NCBI GenBank assembly: GCA_949357655.1
Contig: CASHTG010000003.1
Span: forward strand, 1 to 64,000
Length of the DNA stretch: 64,000 nt
Direction of reading: 5' to 3'
Source of the DNA: Parascedosporium putredinis
Taxonomy: Eukaryota > Ascomycota > Sordariomycetes > Microascales > Microascaceae
Notes under the pieces: generated by a model
What the model was told of the DNA's origin: nothing
Databases searched by the model: none
What the model saw: the letters and a program-made list of their open reading frames with translations, nothing else
Shown here: positions 37,301-47,932 of the stretch, one piece after another
Numbering within the stretch: the first letter of the stretch is position 1
Layout of the letters: each line of letters starts with the position of its first letter
Translations under genes and position numbers: made by a program

Positions 37301-38808
37301 ACACAAATACGGTGGATGGGTCCATCCTCAGGTATGATGCTTTGGCGATCAAAATCTTGAGGGCAAGGTAGGGTTGCGTAATGCTTCCAAACGAAGCTTT
37401 CACCGGCGGCTGTCCGTGATACCACGGCGTTTCCGCTGTAGTTCCGAACCATTTTTTATTGCTGCAGAGTGTCCCATCCAGAGAGCTGCAAGAGACAACC
37501 TTTGTTGACGCGCTGTGGGACTCAATAGATCGACTACGTCGGAATTGTAAACTGCAACTCTGCCATCAAAATGCTCGAAAAGTAGGGTTAGCTTATGATC
37601 GAATTGATCGTAATAGGTGCGTATTTGGGTGTACTGGTGCATCTCGGATGTAAGCGCAATTGCGAAATCTTTTGATTGGATATATGCGATATTGAAAGCC
37701 GTGTTGAACGGCCTATTATGCGCGCTGGTAGGAAGAAACTCGAGAGCCCAAGCAGACATGGTACCTGTTCCGTTGAAAACTAGACAGATATCTGGACTCT
37801 TTGTGGCGACAGATATGACGTGGTCAAGAGGCATAATTCCCTCGTCTCTGAAATCTGCCCGGAGCTGCACAGCTCTTTCAACTGCTGACGAGAAGTCCCT
37901 TCCGTCTATAATCGCAAACCAGCGGTGAACACCCGGAGGTTTCAATCCATCCTGTATGGAGGCTACGACATCAAGCTTACCACAGACCCGGAGTCGGGAC
38001 TGGCCCGAGTTGTCAGCCGCGGCCCAGAGTCGGATAGTACCGTCGGCACAGCACGTGTAGAGGACATTCTCGATTGTTTGGCTGGGGTAAAATGGCTTCC
38101 GCCACCGAATTCCAGTAACCTCGCCTGGATGGACAACATATGAGAGGTCAAAATGGGTCTCTTGCGATCCAAAAGCTAGGCGTCGCCAGATCTGAACGGC
38201 ACAGTCGCCCCAGCCAGTAGAGGCGATGTAAGTCGAGTCGTATGAGACGCACGCAGCAGAGACGGGGCATGGAAGAGACACTCTCCAGACACAATGGGGT
38301 CGTCCCGTACAGAATATAGGGCTAGGTCATGCGTTCCTACAAGGAGGTCACCTGATGCGCCCCATGAAAGTGATGGTGAAACTGGGGACGTCGGCGAGTT
38401 TCCTAAAGGGAAGCTTGAATAAATCGCCCACTACTTAGCGGTTAATGAGACTGCGTTTTGCATAAAGGAGTGCATGGTGATTGCGGACCTTGGGAATAGT
38501 GGAATGAGCTGCTTCATATGGCCGATAAAGATGAACAGCAAAGTGACTGGCCACAGCAATGATACCGTAGCTCTCATCAAATGCGATGGAATCTAGCGCT
38601 TCATCTCCTGCACTGTACACGGTCTGTACGGTAGTTTGAGGGTTCTGGAGGATAGTGAACGCGAACCCGGTAACATAGGCCTACCTTTCGCGTCAGCTGA
38701 GAATCCAAATCGTGTGGGCAACTTTACAGTAAAATGCCGACCCTCCCAATATCCAGTTGTAAGGGCCTGGCGGCGACAATTAGGTCGCCCGGGAAGAACA
38801 CCGCTCAT
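34371..38808 (-). CDS. rav1: Rav1, subunit of the RAVE V-ATPase assembly complex
   Basis: Rav1/rabconnectin-3-type protein of RAVE, which promotes reassembly of V1 and Vo parts of the vacuolar H+-ATPase. It starts MSGVLPGRPNCRRQAL at ATG 38,808; introns near 38,715-38,672 and 38,485-38,430 join to KWAIYSSFPLG. The N-terminal half is WD40-like (YIASTGWGDCAVQIWRR, TCCADGTIRLWAA, DLDWTSTPDSQSILAVG). The C-terminal half is the helical Rav1 domain: NWAFHSKTQDILIDFVTRQF, NAYALMSRRRF, EGDRWLASWAFWMLGRRDM, LHSARIYDRMGCDLLGLDL, ending NSFLDSFGF. An in-frame intron (donor near 34,667, acceptor gaggtag) separates GLDL from VRNWHFL. Four single-base losses: 38,296-38,299, 37,452-37,457, 36,823-36,827 and 35,199-35,202. 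A 35-nt gap near 36,063-36,097 is either an unusually short intron or another indel. Confidence 0.93.
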
Positions 38809-39522
38809 GCTTTTGGAATTGATCGTTCGGTCGCATGCCCATAGAGGTGTCAAAGCGGAGGCGGGTTGACGAGTTGCGCGTTACCTTCATCGCTCGCCGT
38901 CTAGCGTCGAGCACTGAGACAGTTATTAGGGGACTGAGAAAGCAGTCGAGTGGGATCGGTTCTGGGCCCTTCCCCAAAATGCTGACGAACTTCAATGACC
39001 TAAAAGGTCGTGTAAGTACTATTTGCGTTAAATGCATACTTTACCGAAGAACAGGCACCATCCCTTATGTATTAGCCATATCTGCCTGGCTGGGCGCACT
39101 ACCAACAACCACATACACGTAATGAGGCAACAGTATTTTCTAAGCCCCAAAGCTGGCCATCTTGTGTGGACCCAGAGTCAAGACGTGGGTTCGTTGGTCT
39201 ACGAAAGCTTCGATCTTGATAAAGGCTTGATAAATCTCACCACTTCCTGAACAAATTACGGGGTTCCTTCTGAAGTATAAGCCCTAGCGCTACCTCTTCC
39301 TCTTTTACTACTGACCGGGAGGCTTCTCGGGCTGATGTGGGCGACTGCATTGTGTGATCCTCATCAAGGTCGGAGTGTTGGCAGCAGAGGTGAATGTGGG
39401 GAGTTAATGGAATGGATAATTAATTGATGCTATTATTAAGCACTGTCAAGGCTGAAGTAATTCGATGACCTGCAACTACATGTAATAATTGTACGTGCTC
39501 ATGCGTTCTGGAGCTCGCCCCT
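38809..39522. other. Intergenic region rav1 5' / sfi1 3'
   Basis: About 710 bases between two minus-strand genes; rav1 promoter and sfi1 terminator. Open frames across 38,835-39,250 have no recognisable product. Confidence 0.4.
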
Positions 39523-42493
39523 CTAGTCTCTGTAAGTGTTTATCCTCGCATCTCCCGCATTGTATCTTTGACGCAGTTCGCGCTCGTACGGTGTTGGTAA
39601 TGGGGCTGAAGGCGTTGTAGATGGCAAATCATTGAGATGTCGGCTTATACTATTCCACCTTGTTGGGGTCATGACCGTGCCATCAGTACTTTCAATGCTC
39701 TCTAAGTCGTGGTCGGAGCTACCGGCATGCGGCCGGGTAGCCGAGGGGTGTAGTCAAGGATACTAGGTTTTAGCCGTATAAAGCTAGCCCTTGGGGTCTG
39801 TTGATGGCGCCAATATCCCTCCCTCGGCGCCGCTCTGTTCTGGTCGGGGGCAAGACCGATGCCTTGTCGATCTGCCCCCTGGCGCTATCGCGAGGCTGAA
39901 ACTGTTTCCAGCTTAAAAGAAATGTGGCGAGCGTCTGTTTGCGACGTCTCCTTGTCATGTTCTCCGCATTGTAGTTCTGACCTTCAGCCCAGCGCAAGGC
40001 AATATCCCACCGATCCCAACATGAACCATAAATACGCAGGCCCCATGCGTGACGCGCTTCAATATCTCCCTCGGCGTAGGCTTCAGCGAGCTCACGCCAG
40101 CCATACAACAAGATCTCATGTAGTATCTGTAGGCTATGTCTATGAAGCCCTGCGAAGTACCGTGTCGTCCACACCCAGCTCTCCATCCACACAGTTATCA
40201 ATTCCAGGTGACGAGTGAAGGCGCGGCTGGTCACCACGTCATGCATTGTGGCGGTAAATGCGTGGGAAGCCTGCCATATCCCCCAGCAGCCCACAACAAG
40301 GCTGTCGTTGACGTGATGTTTCGCAGCCGTATACGCTTGGCGTAGTTTCCGCTCCTTTTCGCACCTTGCCCAAAGTCTCCATTCACTAAAGTTTCGATGG
40401 ACCGTAAAATAGAACAACCCCGCTTTGCCCACCTCTCCATCTCTACATTATGGCCAGGCAAATCGAGCCATTGATCCAAATGGGTTAAGAAAACTCTGTC
40501 ACGGTATTGAAAAAGAACCGAGGTATTGCCTAAGGTGTTTTTAGTAGACACTGAGAGCCACGTTTGGAACAGTGTAGCGGCTCTAGCCTGGTGGACATGA
40601 AGTGCAGAAGAGCGCGTCTGAATTCGTGTTGCGGCCTCCTCGCGTTCCCTGTATATGCTCAACATTAACGAAAAGCAAGACTCTTTAGATTGCATTCGGC
40701 ATTGGTGTTGGAATGAACCTATTTTCTGAAAAAGGGCCCATATCGCAAAGGACTCCGTTAACAGGCGACGATCATGTTGTGCTTCGAGATTCTTAGATCT
40801 TGTTTCAAAATCCCAGATCCGAAACAACCTCTCTCGCTGGTGTTGGCTAAAAACCTGGCCAACGTTTCGACATTTCGTCGAGCACTCGAGGCTGCGCGCC
40901 ATAAAGAGAAGGCAGTTGAGAAGGCGTACTGGTAATACCGGGGTGGCGGGCGAAGGGTTGTCTTGCGGGGTGATAGACCAACTCGCCCAGTCACTAAAAA
41001 CCCTGATCACCATTGTTTGGCGGTACTTGGAATCTAACTGTAAAGAGACTTCTGCAGTCTGCTTACTCGTCTGCTGCCAGGCAAGTAAAACAGACACCTT
41101 GGTGGCCCAGGATCTTTGCAAATTGATGGCTTTGTCTAGAGCTAGCCGCTTCCAAGTTAAAAAGACACTTGGCAGGACAGTTTGGACATGGGATTCTAGC
41201 GCCTCTTGCTCTTGCCTGGCAGAGACAGACAGCTCCCCTACCCATATCGGTAGATACTTTGCATAGCTGAGAGCGCGATTAGCGCGGTATTCCGCAATAG
41301 CAACTTGCCTCCAGGAGTCGAAGTGCCTCATACGCAAAATGTGCCTTCGTGCAACTGCAGTTCGTTCGGCTGCCGAGGCAGAAAAATGGTGCCATAAGCT
41401 GAACCTAGTAGTTAAAACGTAGATCTGACGTGTCCTTCCAGCCATTCTTTCACACCGATCATTGTGTGATTTGAGGAATGATACCATGGGTGTCGTTTTA
41501 TCACCGCAAGTAAGTGATTTCCACCGCATTAAGAACTTTTCGGCCATAGAATGATCGCGGAGAACCAAGGCCTTTTCCGCCCTTGACTCTCCTTCATTCG
41601 CTAAAAATCCGGCATGAGTTATCCAAGAAGTGAACCAACCATGCTGCACAGAGGTTGAAATGGTCTTAAAAGATGATTGCGTAGCGGGGAGTATCTCTTT
41701 CAAGAAAGAAGGGCTCAACACATCAAAATTGTCAGGTGGCGCGACGAATGTGGGCTTCATTTCAATCCCGGTGGCCAGGTGTTGTGTGACGTGGCTATAA
41801 TCTGGTTGTATCTCCGCCGTGTCGTGAAGACGAGGCGGCGAATGGTTAAACACGCCTAATCGGGCGGATCCGGGTCTGGGCCTTGGAATTGTATCAATAT
41901 GTTGGAGGGGTGAGAGGGTTTGAAGCAACGTATGACGTGCGCTGACCACATTGTTTGGGTGCTTGGTGAGGCGGTCAGCAACTTGTGACTTTGGAGAAGC
42001 TGAAGTTGGCGTTTTAGATATCCGAGCAGGGTCCGGGTCGGCCAGAATGGAGCTACTATCGAACTCAAGCTCAATTCCCATACGAGATAGAACCGACCCA
42101 AGCTTGTCCAGAAGGGTTCCTTCTCCACGTTCGCCTCCAATCCGGAAAAGGAGCCTCGAAATGTGTTGATCATCCTCTGGATCGATGCCATGCACGGGTA
42201 GGATGGCGTCATAAGCTTGAAATAGAGCACTAGTGGGAACTGGATCCGCCTCATATCGATTATCGAGGCACGCCTGGGCGGCAACTACAATTTCGTGAAC
42301 GACGCTGATTTCTGAGGCGAGAGAATCCAAGAAAGTGATATTAGCAGATGTTATGGTTTCAGCAAGGACCTAACCCTCAGTCAAGATGCATACCTTCGTT
42401 AGTGTAATACGCTTCGGGGGTGTAACTTGAATTTTCAAGCCCAAGTTTGCCGTAATATGAGGCTGATCCTGGACGAGGCGACGAGGAAGGCAT
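39523..42493 (-). CDS. sfi1: Sfi1 spindle pole body half-bridge protein
   Basis: Centrin-binding protein needed for spindle pole body duplication. The start is taken at ATG 42,493 (MPSSSPRPGSASYYGKLGL). An intron ending ctcgcctcag joins it to EISVVHEIVVAAQACL, the conserved N-terminus (ALFQAYDAILPVHGIDPEDD, LLFRIGGERGEGTLLDKL). The body consists of degenerate Sfi1 repeats with regularly spaced Phe/Leu-Trp pairs (FLMRWKSL, FSLWHHFSA, FDSWRQVA, FLTWKRLA, LLAWQQT, FSDWASW, FSEWRLW, LLSWKQF). The C-terminus TPTRWNSISRHL...LPTPYERELRQRY matches the family tail; reaching it needs one base added at 39,793-39,796 and at 39,735-39,737. A third loss is at 40,424-40,426. Two ACGCGT boxes lie about 460 bp upstream (42,950 and 42,966), fitting G1/S control. 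Confidence 0.88.
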
Positions 42494-44048
42494 GTGAGGC
42501 CTTGCTACTTCTTTTGCATACTAAAACGATGTGCATTTCAGACCAGAGGCGCTGATGTTTAGCATCTCATGGGGATTGTTGAATGCCTCAAAGATGTCAG
42601 AATCTCATGTCGCGTCTAGCGTATTGAAAGGTAGTTAATAAAGAGAGTGGTTCTAAATCCATGGGGGTACACTGAAGGAGAAGTGCAAGTGCACGAAACA
42701 TACTAGGTTTGGCAGCAGTGCCATTTTCCACGTCGCAATTTCTCTTAGGGTGAATGGAGGTGTCGCGAGATGGTTTTGTTGTCAAAGGCGCAGGCGCGTC
42801 GCATACTCCAGTCATCCGTCTCCCCAGCCCTTGATGACAAAGACAATCCTGAGTTCGAGGTCAACTGAAGCTTCAGCATTTCTTTCTCTATCCTTCACAC
42901 CACCGCATCGAGTTGAGTGATGTTATTCTCAACGTTCAATTGATTTCTAACGCGTTTTGCACTGAACGCGTTTATTTCCGCGGTCGTTATATTATGACTC
43001 GACTCGTCAACAGTGGGCGGATTGAAAGACTCGCCTCAGGCCTGTCGCGATGCTCGCCTGAGGTACGATCCGACTTCCCCCAATTCAATCCTCGACCCTG
43101 CTACTCACCAAACACCAGGTAACTACTTATGGCCGATGCATCATGACAGACTACACCTCGATCCACAAAGATAAATGCCTCAAGGAGTTTTTAAAACTGA
43201 AGAACTGTTGTTTAGTGGGTGTTCCTCCGACCCGTTTTGCCACCACTGGCGCCCGTGACCTATTCAGGCAATGCTGATTTACGACAGGCTGCCTCACGCA
43301 GACGTTCTTGACGTTGAGAAGGCTAGCATGGCTAGGAGCACAATTAAGGAAGGCGAAAATGGATGGAAGCAGTCCTTGCGGATGTTGATGGACGGCAGCG
43401 TCTGATTATGTAAACACAAACGGTTGTTGCCGGGGTGGCTGGCTGAGGGGTGATGCATTGCTCTCTCACTCAGAGTCAACAGAGAATGTTTTGGAATATA
43501 CTGTTCTCAGTACCCGTAATCAACGGCCTATCCACCTCTTGGTGATTGACAACCGTTGCCTCAATACCCAATTGATCACTGAACACCCAATATCATACTG
43601 TACCTTACCGTACAAGGTCACAACGGCTCCGTATTTCCAAGCTCCTGCATTGAGGCAATACTATTCGCCTTTGCCCTTCCACCTCTGCTCTTCTGCAGCC
43701 TTTCCTCTCCTCCGCAAACCGAAGATTCAAATCCTGGGTTGGCTCATATTAGGCATGTGAAACCAGGCAACGACGTTGGTCCTTGACAAGCCCCCACCCC
43801 CTTCTTCCACGACCCCACCTACACCTTTCGAAGGTTCACATTGATCCCAACGCTTGGTTGCTAGACTTTTGAGGCAGTTGAAGGGGAACTTCTTTAAATC
43901 AAAGTCCATCGATCATCGTCCTCACGCCAACATCTTGACATCTGGAAGTTCTTCAGAGATAACCATCTGCATGAAAATACAAACTTCCCACCTACTAACA
44001 TAGTACTCTTGGCGAGGCCGATCACATCACTACCTCACTTACCGTAAA
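42494..44048. other. Long divergent intergenic region sfi1 / hymA
   Basis: About 1.55 kb between divergent starts, the longest gene-free stretch in the genic part. It contains the paired ACGCGT motifs at 42,950-42,971 and pyrimidine-rich DNA before hymA. Open frames at 43,458-43,760 and 42,597-42,815 lack similarity or a good start context. Long 5' leaders are likely. Confidence 0.5.
42950..42971. promoter_or_regulatory. Paired MluI cell-cycle boxes (ACGCGT) upstream of sfi1
   Basis: Two AACGCGTTT sequences, with ACGCGT at 42,950-42,955 and 42,966-42,971, 16 bp apart. ACGCGT is the known binding core of the MBF (Mbp1/Swi6-type) G1/S regulator in fungi. Sfi1 is a cell-cycle gene, so function here is plausible but inferred. 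Confidence 0.45.
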
Positions 44049-45243
44049 ATGTCCTTTTGTTTGGTCGTGCTCGTTCTCGGACGGCGGTCGACCTAGCCAA
44101 GCAGGCGAAGGAGTTTCTAAGGAGTGGGTCAGCGAAAACGGATGAACTTTCCAAGGCGTTGTCCCAGATGAAAACGATGCTTCAAGGCGAGCCCGACACA
44201 AGTCCAGACCAAATCTACCAGCTTGTCACCACCGTCATCGAAGAGGACCTTTTATATCACCTTGCCATACACCTACACAAGCTCCCATTTGAATCTCGAA
44301 AAGATACCCAGGTCATCTTCTCATATATCTTTCGGTTTCGTCCAGCGGGTGCATCCCCTAAGTCCGATCCGGTAGCATTATCCTATGTTGTCAACCAGCG
44401 ACCACAGGTGCTCATTGAGCTTTGTCGCGGATACGACTACAAAGAAAGCGCTACAGCTGCAGGTGCTGTTTTGCGGGAGGTCTTGAAGGTTGAGGCTGCA
44501 GCTGCCGTTATCCTATATGATGATGCTGAGAAAGAGGGCTCCAGTGCTTACGGGCTTGCAGGCATTGAGAGGGATAAGCCGCAAAGCGGAAATGGAGTGT
44601 TTTGGAGGTTTTTCGAGTGGATAGACAAAAGCTCTTTCGAAGTTGCTGCGGACGCCTTCACTACCTTTAGGGTAAGTGGCCATTCACTAATACCTGTCCT
44701 TCGATATCATAACCCTTCCGACTTACTGGAGAACCGGATCTGTTGTTACATACTTACTTGCCATTTCTTTGATACCAGGAACTTCTGACGAAGCATAAAG
44801 AACTCGTACCAAGGTATCTTACGATCAACTTCGACTTGTTTTTCACCCGGTATAACTCCACCCTCGTCCAGTCCAACAGCTATGTTACGAAACGACAATC
44901 GATCAAACTCCTTGGAGAGATCCTCCTTGACCGCTCTAATTACAGCGTTATGACGGCATACGTTGACAGCGGAGAGCATTTGAAGATTTGCATGAATCTT
45001 CTCCGAGATGATCGGAAAATGGTTCAATATGAGGGTTTCCATGTTTTCAAAGTTTTTGTCGCCAATCCTCACAAATCGGTTGCCGTGCAGAAAATCCTGA
45101 TCATGAACCGAGAGAAACTTCTGGCTTTTCTATCGAATTTCCTCAGTGACAGAACTGACGATGAGCAATTCATTGACGAGCGCGAATTTTTGATTAAGCA
45201 AATAAAGAATCTACCATCTCAGCCAACCCCATCCCAAAGGTAA
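44049..45243 (+). CDS. hymA: HymA / Mo25-family scaffold (Hym1)
   Basis: Mo25/Hym1 protein, partner of NDR/GCK kinases in the MOR/RAM morphogenesis pathway; in Aspergillus nidulans hymA is needed for conidiophore development. Start is ATG 44,049 (MSF), not the later frame. One T is missing in TTTT 44,055-44,058, and adding it gives MSFLFGRARSRTAVDLAKQ, the family N-terminus. The Mo25 helical repeats follow: SYVVNQRPQVLIELCRGYDYKES, FFEWIDKSSFEVAADAFTTF, then after a 107-nt intron (44,672-44,778) ELLTKHKELVPRYL, FFTRYNSTLVQSNSYVTKRQ, KLLGEILLDRSNYSVM, KMVQYEGFHVFKVFVANPHK. The length of about 360 residues is normal for fungi. It is convergent with snf12. Confidence 0.95.
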
Positions 45244-45756
45244 CCAGGGCTTCATCGAATATCAGCCGTGTGCTTAAACGCCCTCGTACTCTTAGTATCA
45301 GTCAGTGTTTAGCATCGACCCTCCGAATGAGAATGGGATCCGTGTCTAAAGCCTGCAAACGGCCACTCCAGCCTAAAGCCACGGCAACGAACTCAAGGCA
45401 ACCTTGGTTATTGGGGCACTGTCTGGTCTCACAACCAGTCATGAGGCAAGGAGCTATCACATGTATAAGAAAGGGAAAAATTTGCTGGGCGCAGAATGCG
45501 GCCTCGAGTACCAATGGCACCGCCGTTAGGTGGCAAGCTGGCGTGGAGAAGAAAAGACTGCACGAAACAGACGTGTGCAAGCAAAATTTTATGTTCCCAT
45601 GAAAAAATCGAACTTGCAGCAAACTATCGAACATCCGCTTCTATAACGCCTTTCCCAGAGTTACAATTATGGCACCTTGAGGCAGTCCGTGGTGAATTGA
45701 TCAGCTTTGGCGGGGCTGGGGCTGGGGCTGTGGCCTTGGGCGTGAAAGAATAGTAT
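45244..45756. other. Convergent intergenic region hymA / snf12
   Basis: About 510 bases holding two 3' flanks. A GGGGCTG tandem (45,712-45,730) is the only noticeable simple repeat. Confidence 0.4.
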
Positions 45757-47383
45757 TTACAGTCTCCCGCGCATTCTCAGTTGTCCAAACGCTGCCGTCA
45801 CCGCCTCTTCTCCACTCATCCCCATCCGCATGTTCACCCCCTCTCGGAGCCTCACCATCAATGACTTCAAGGTCTCTCTTTGAGAGCTGAGCCAATTTCG
45901 GAAAAAGTTTACTGGATCCTCACCTAAAGAGGAGAAGAAAGCATGTTTTGACTTGGACATTGAAATTGCCTGCACAAGTCGCGCAAGCTGATCATCCAGT
46001 CCAGCTACATCTTTGAGCATGCCTGCGTAGCCAGGGTCAGTGATGAATGCGATCATTTTGGCCCGAAGAGGGTTCTCAACAGCGACTTGGATGTCATAAA
46101 TGGTTGGTTTTGGGTTCTTATGGAAATCCTCGTCAACCCGAATGGTATAGGGCAAGGAAATAGGGGCAAGGGCCGCAGATGGGGGCTATGTATTCGCCCA
46201 AAAGGGGATGTGGCCAATATCGCCCCGGTTGATAACCTAATCAATGAAAGGCTTGTTAGTTTGCAGGGACAGGCGGGTTCTACGTGGTATGATCGAACAA
46301 ACCCTCTTCAAAAAGTCGTCGCATCGAAAATTGCGTTTTTCTTCATCCTCTTGAAGTCCCGCATATCTGATGTACTCCCATATGCCCATCATGGCTTCTT
46401 GGCGCGTTGCCTCATCCATGTCCACAACTGCAGCAAGCTCCGGGCTTAGAAGGAATCGCTCTGGCTCATCATGTCGCGCGAGATTGATTGTGATATTCAT
46501 GTTGTCATCGCCGTTTCGTTTGAAGGTGAACTCGTCAAAATCCGTAGTGTGCGGTAGATTCGAGGATGTTGTGCTGCGCTCCGCTTTCTTCCATTCTACA
46601 CTTTGATCAGGGCGGCATGCGGGGTTATGAAAATCGACGCTTATTGATTTAAAAAATGTGAAAGCCTGTATGTCTCCCCTGGTGGGCTAGAATGGTCCGC
46701 GCTGTTTAGGACTCCACGATCGTCCCCTTCACCATATTTCAGAGATTGCTGAAACTCGTCATTAAGAAGGCGGCCCTCCATGCGAACGGTGTATGTAGAC
46801 TCTAAGTTATTGCTAAAATCGAAGGTATCCACGTTCAGGTCGCTGCTTTGCCATGGTTGGTCTTGGATGGTATTGCTGATCCAAAGGCGCAGAGTCCGGC
46901 GATGCTGCATTCTTGGTTAGCAAACGTTGTTCAATGCTAAGGTGTGAAAGGAGCGACAATACCTTCAGATACCGGCTAGCATTGTCGATAATGTCTAGTC
47001 TCTTTCGAGCCAATGTAGCATCAAGACGACGCTCATACGCACGAAGACTACTATATAATGCGACGAGCTCCGGATCTATAGTTGTGTCTTCAATTCCCTC
47101 AGGCATTGCCTTGTCTGTTGGTTTTCTACTCCTCCTTTTCGCCAGCTCATTAGCTTGTGCCTGCGCTTGCTGCTGCTGGGCAATCTGAGCCTGAGTTAAA
47201 GGTACGGAGGGGTGGGGTCCGGCCGACATCATAGGGCCTGCAGAGTAGCGAGTCAATACATTAAGTCCATAGACCTATGCGAACAGGGTCTTCAAGTAGC
47301 CTACCAATTCCTCCTCTCCGCTGGCTCGCGGTTTGCCCCTGCCTTTGAGGCGTTTGGGGGTACTGGCGGTATTGACCCTGCAT
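45757..47383 (-). CDS. snf12: SWI/SNF and RSC accessory subunit, SWIB domain (Snf12/Rsc6, BAF60)
   Basis: Chromatin remodelling subunit of the Snf12/Rsc6/SMARCD family. The start ATG 47,383 begins a Gln-rich leader (MQGQYRQYPQTPQRQGQ). An intron then joins it to GPMMSAGPHPS, and a Q/A-rich stretch leads to KRRSRKPTDKAMPEGIED. Conserved features follow: LRAYERRLDATLARKRLDI, RRTLRLWISNTIQDQPW, YTVRMEGRLLNDE, the SWIB region (MGIWEYIRYAGLQEDEEKRNF) and YTIRVDEDFHKNP. Four single-base losses: AAAAAA 46,651-46,656 (restores SHFFKSISVDFHNPACRPD), 46,200-46,203, 46,181-46,185 and 46,163-46,166 (together restore IPFLGEYIAPHLRPLPPI). It ends at 45,757. An ACGCGT at 47,560-47,565 is 180 bp upstream. 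Confidence 0.92.
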
Positions 47384-47932
47384 TGTGTTCTGCGATGAGC
47401 CCAGCCTTTCAAAAGCCGATTGTTACTACAACTAGCACAGAAACAAACTTCTTCAAAGCTGTCGTGCGTTGTGATAGGTTCGGCGGAATTTGCAATGGTG
47501 CGATCAGGAGAAGATGATGGTTTCATCCCAGAATGAAGTCAAGAACGCGACGATGGTTGACGCGTGGAGTCGACGGTCAGAAATCGCCAAAATTTATTGG
47601 GGCTGGGCCAGGACATGGGGCCAGTGGGCGACGTCGCTTGAGGCTCGGTAAAAAAGTGGATGAAAGTGGATGAGTGCAAGGGTCACCTCTCCATCCTAAT
47701 CAGGGATCCAAGTCAGAAGACCCGCGACCCCTTGACCAGGTCAACCGATTGCAGCTGATTCCAAGCTTAGTCAAGTATCACGTGGTGTCCGAGCGGACCG
47801 ACGGCAGCCAGCTGATAATAACAAACCTTACACTTGGCTTTCCAACCTCAATGAACACGTTCAACTATTTCAAATGTGAATGATGAGTTACAATTACCAT
47901 TTTTCGGTTTAAATTAGGTATCTAATATAGTG
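47384..47932. other. Intergenic region snf12 5' / pkh 3'
   Basis: About 550 bases between two minus-strand genes, with one ACGCGT (47,560-47,565). No further gene was recognised; the 69-codon frame at 47,674-47,883 is unconvincing. Confidence 0.4.

Noticed and set aside
43458..43760. 100-codon open frame upstream of hymA
   Set aside because: No recognisable domain, poor start context and no counterpart exons; treated as leader or intergenic DNA.
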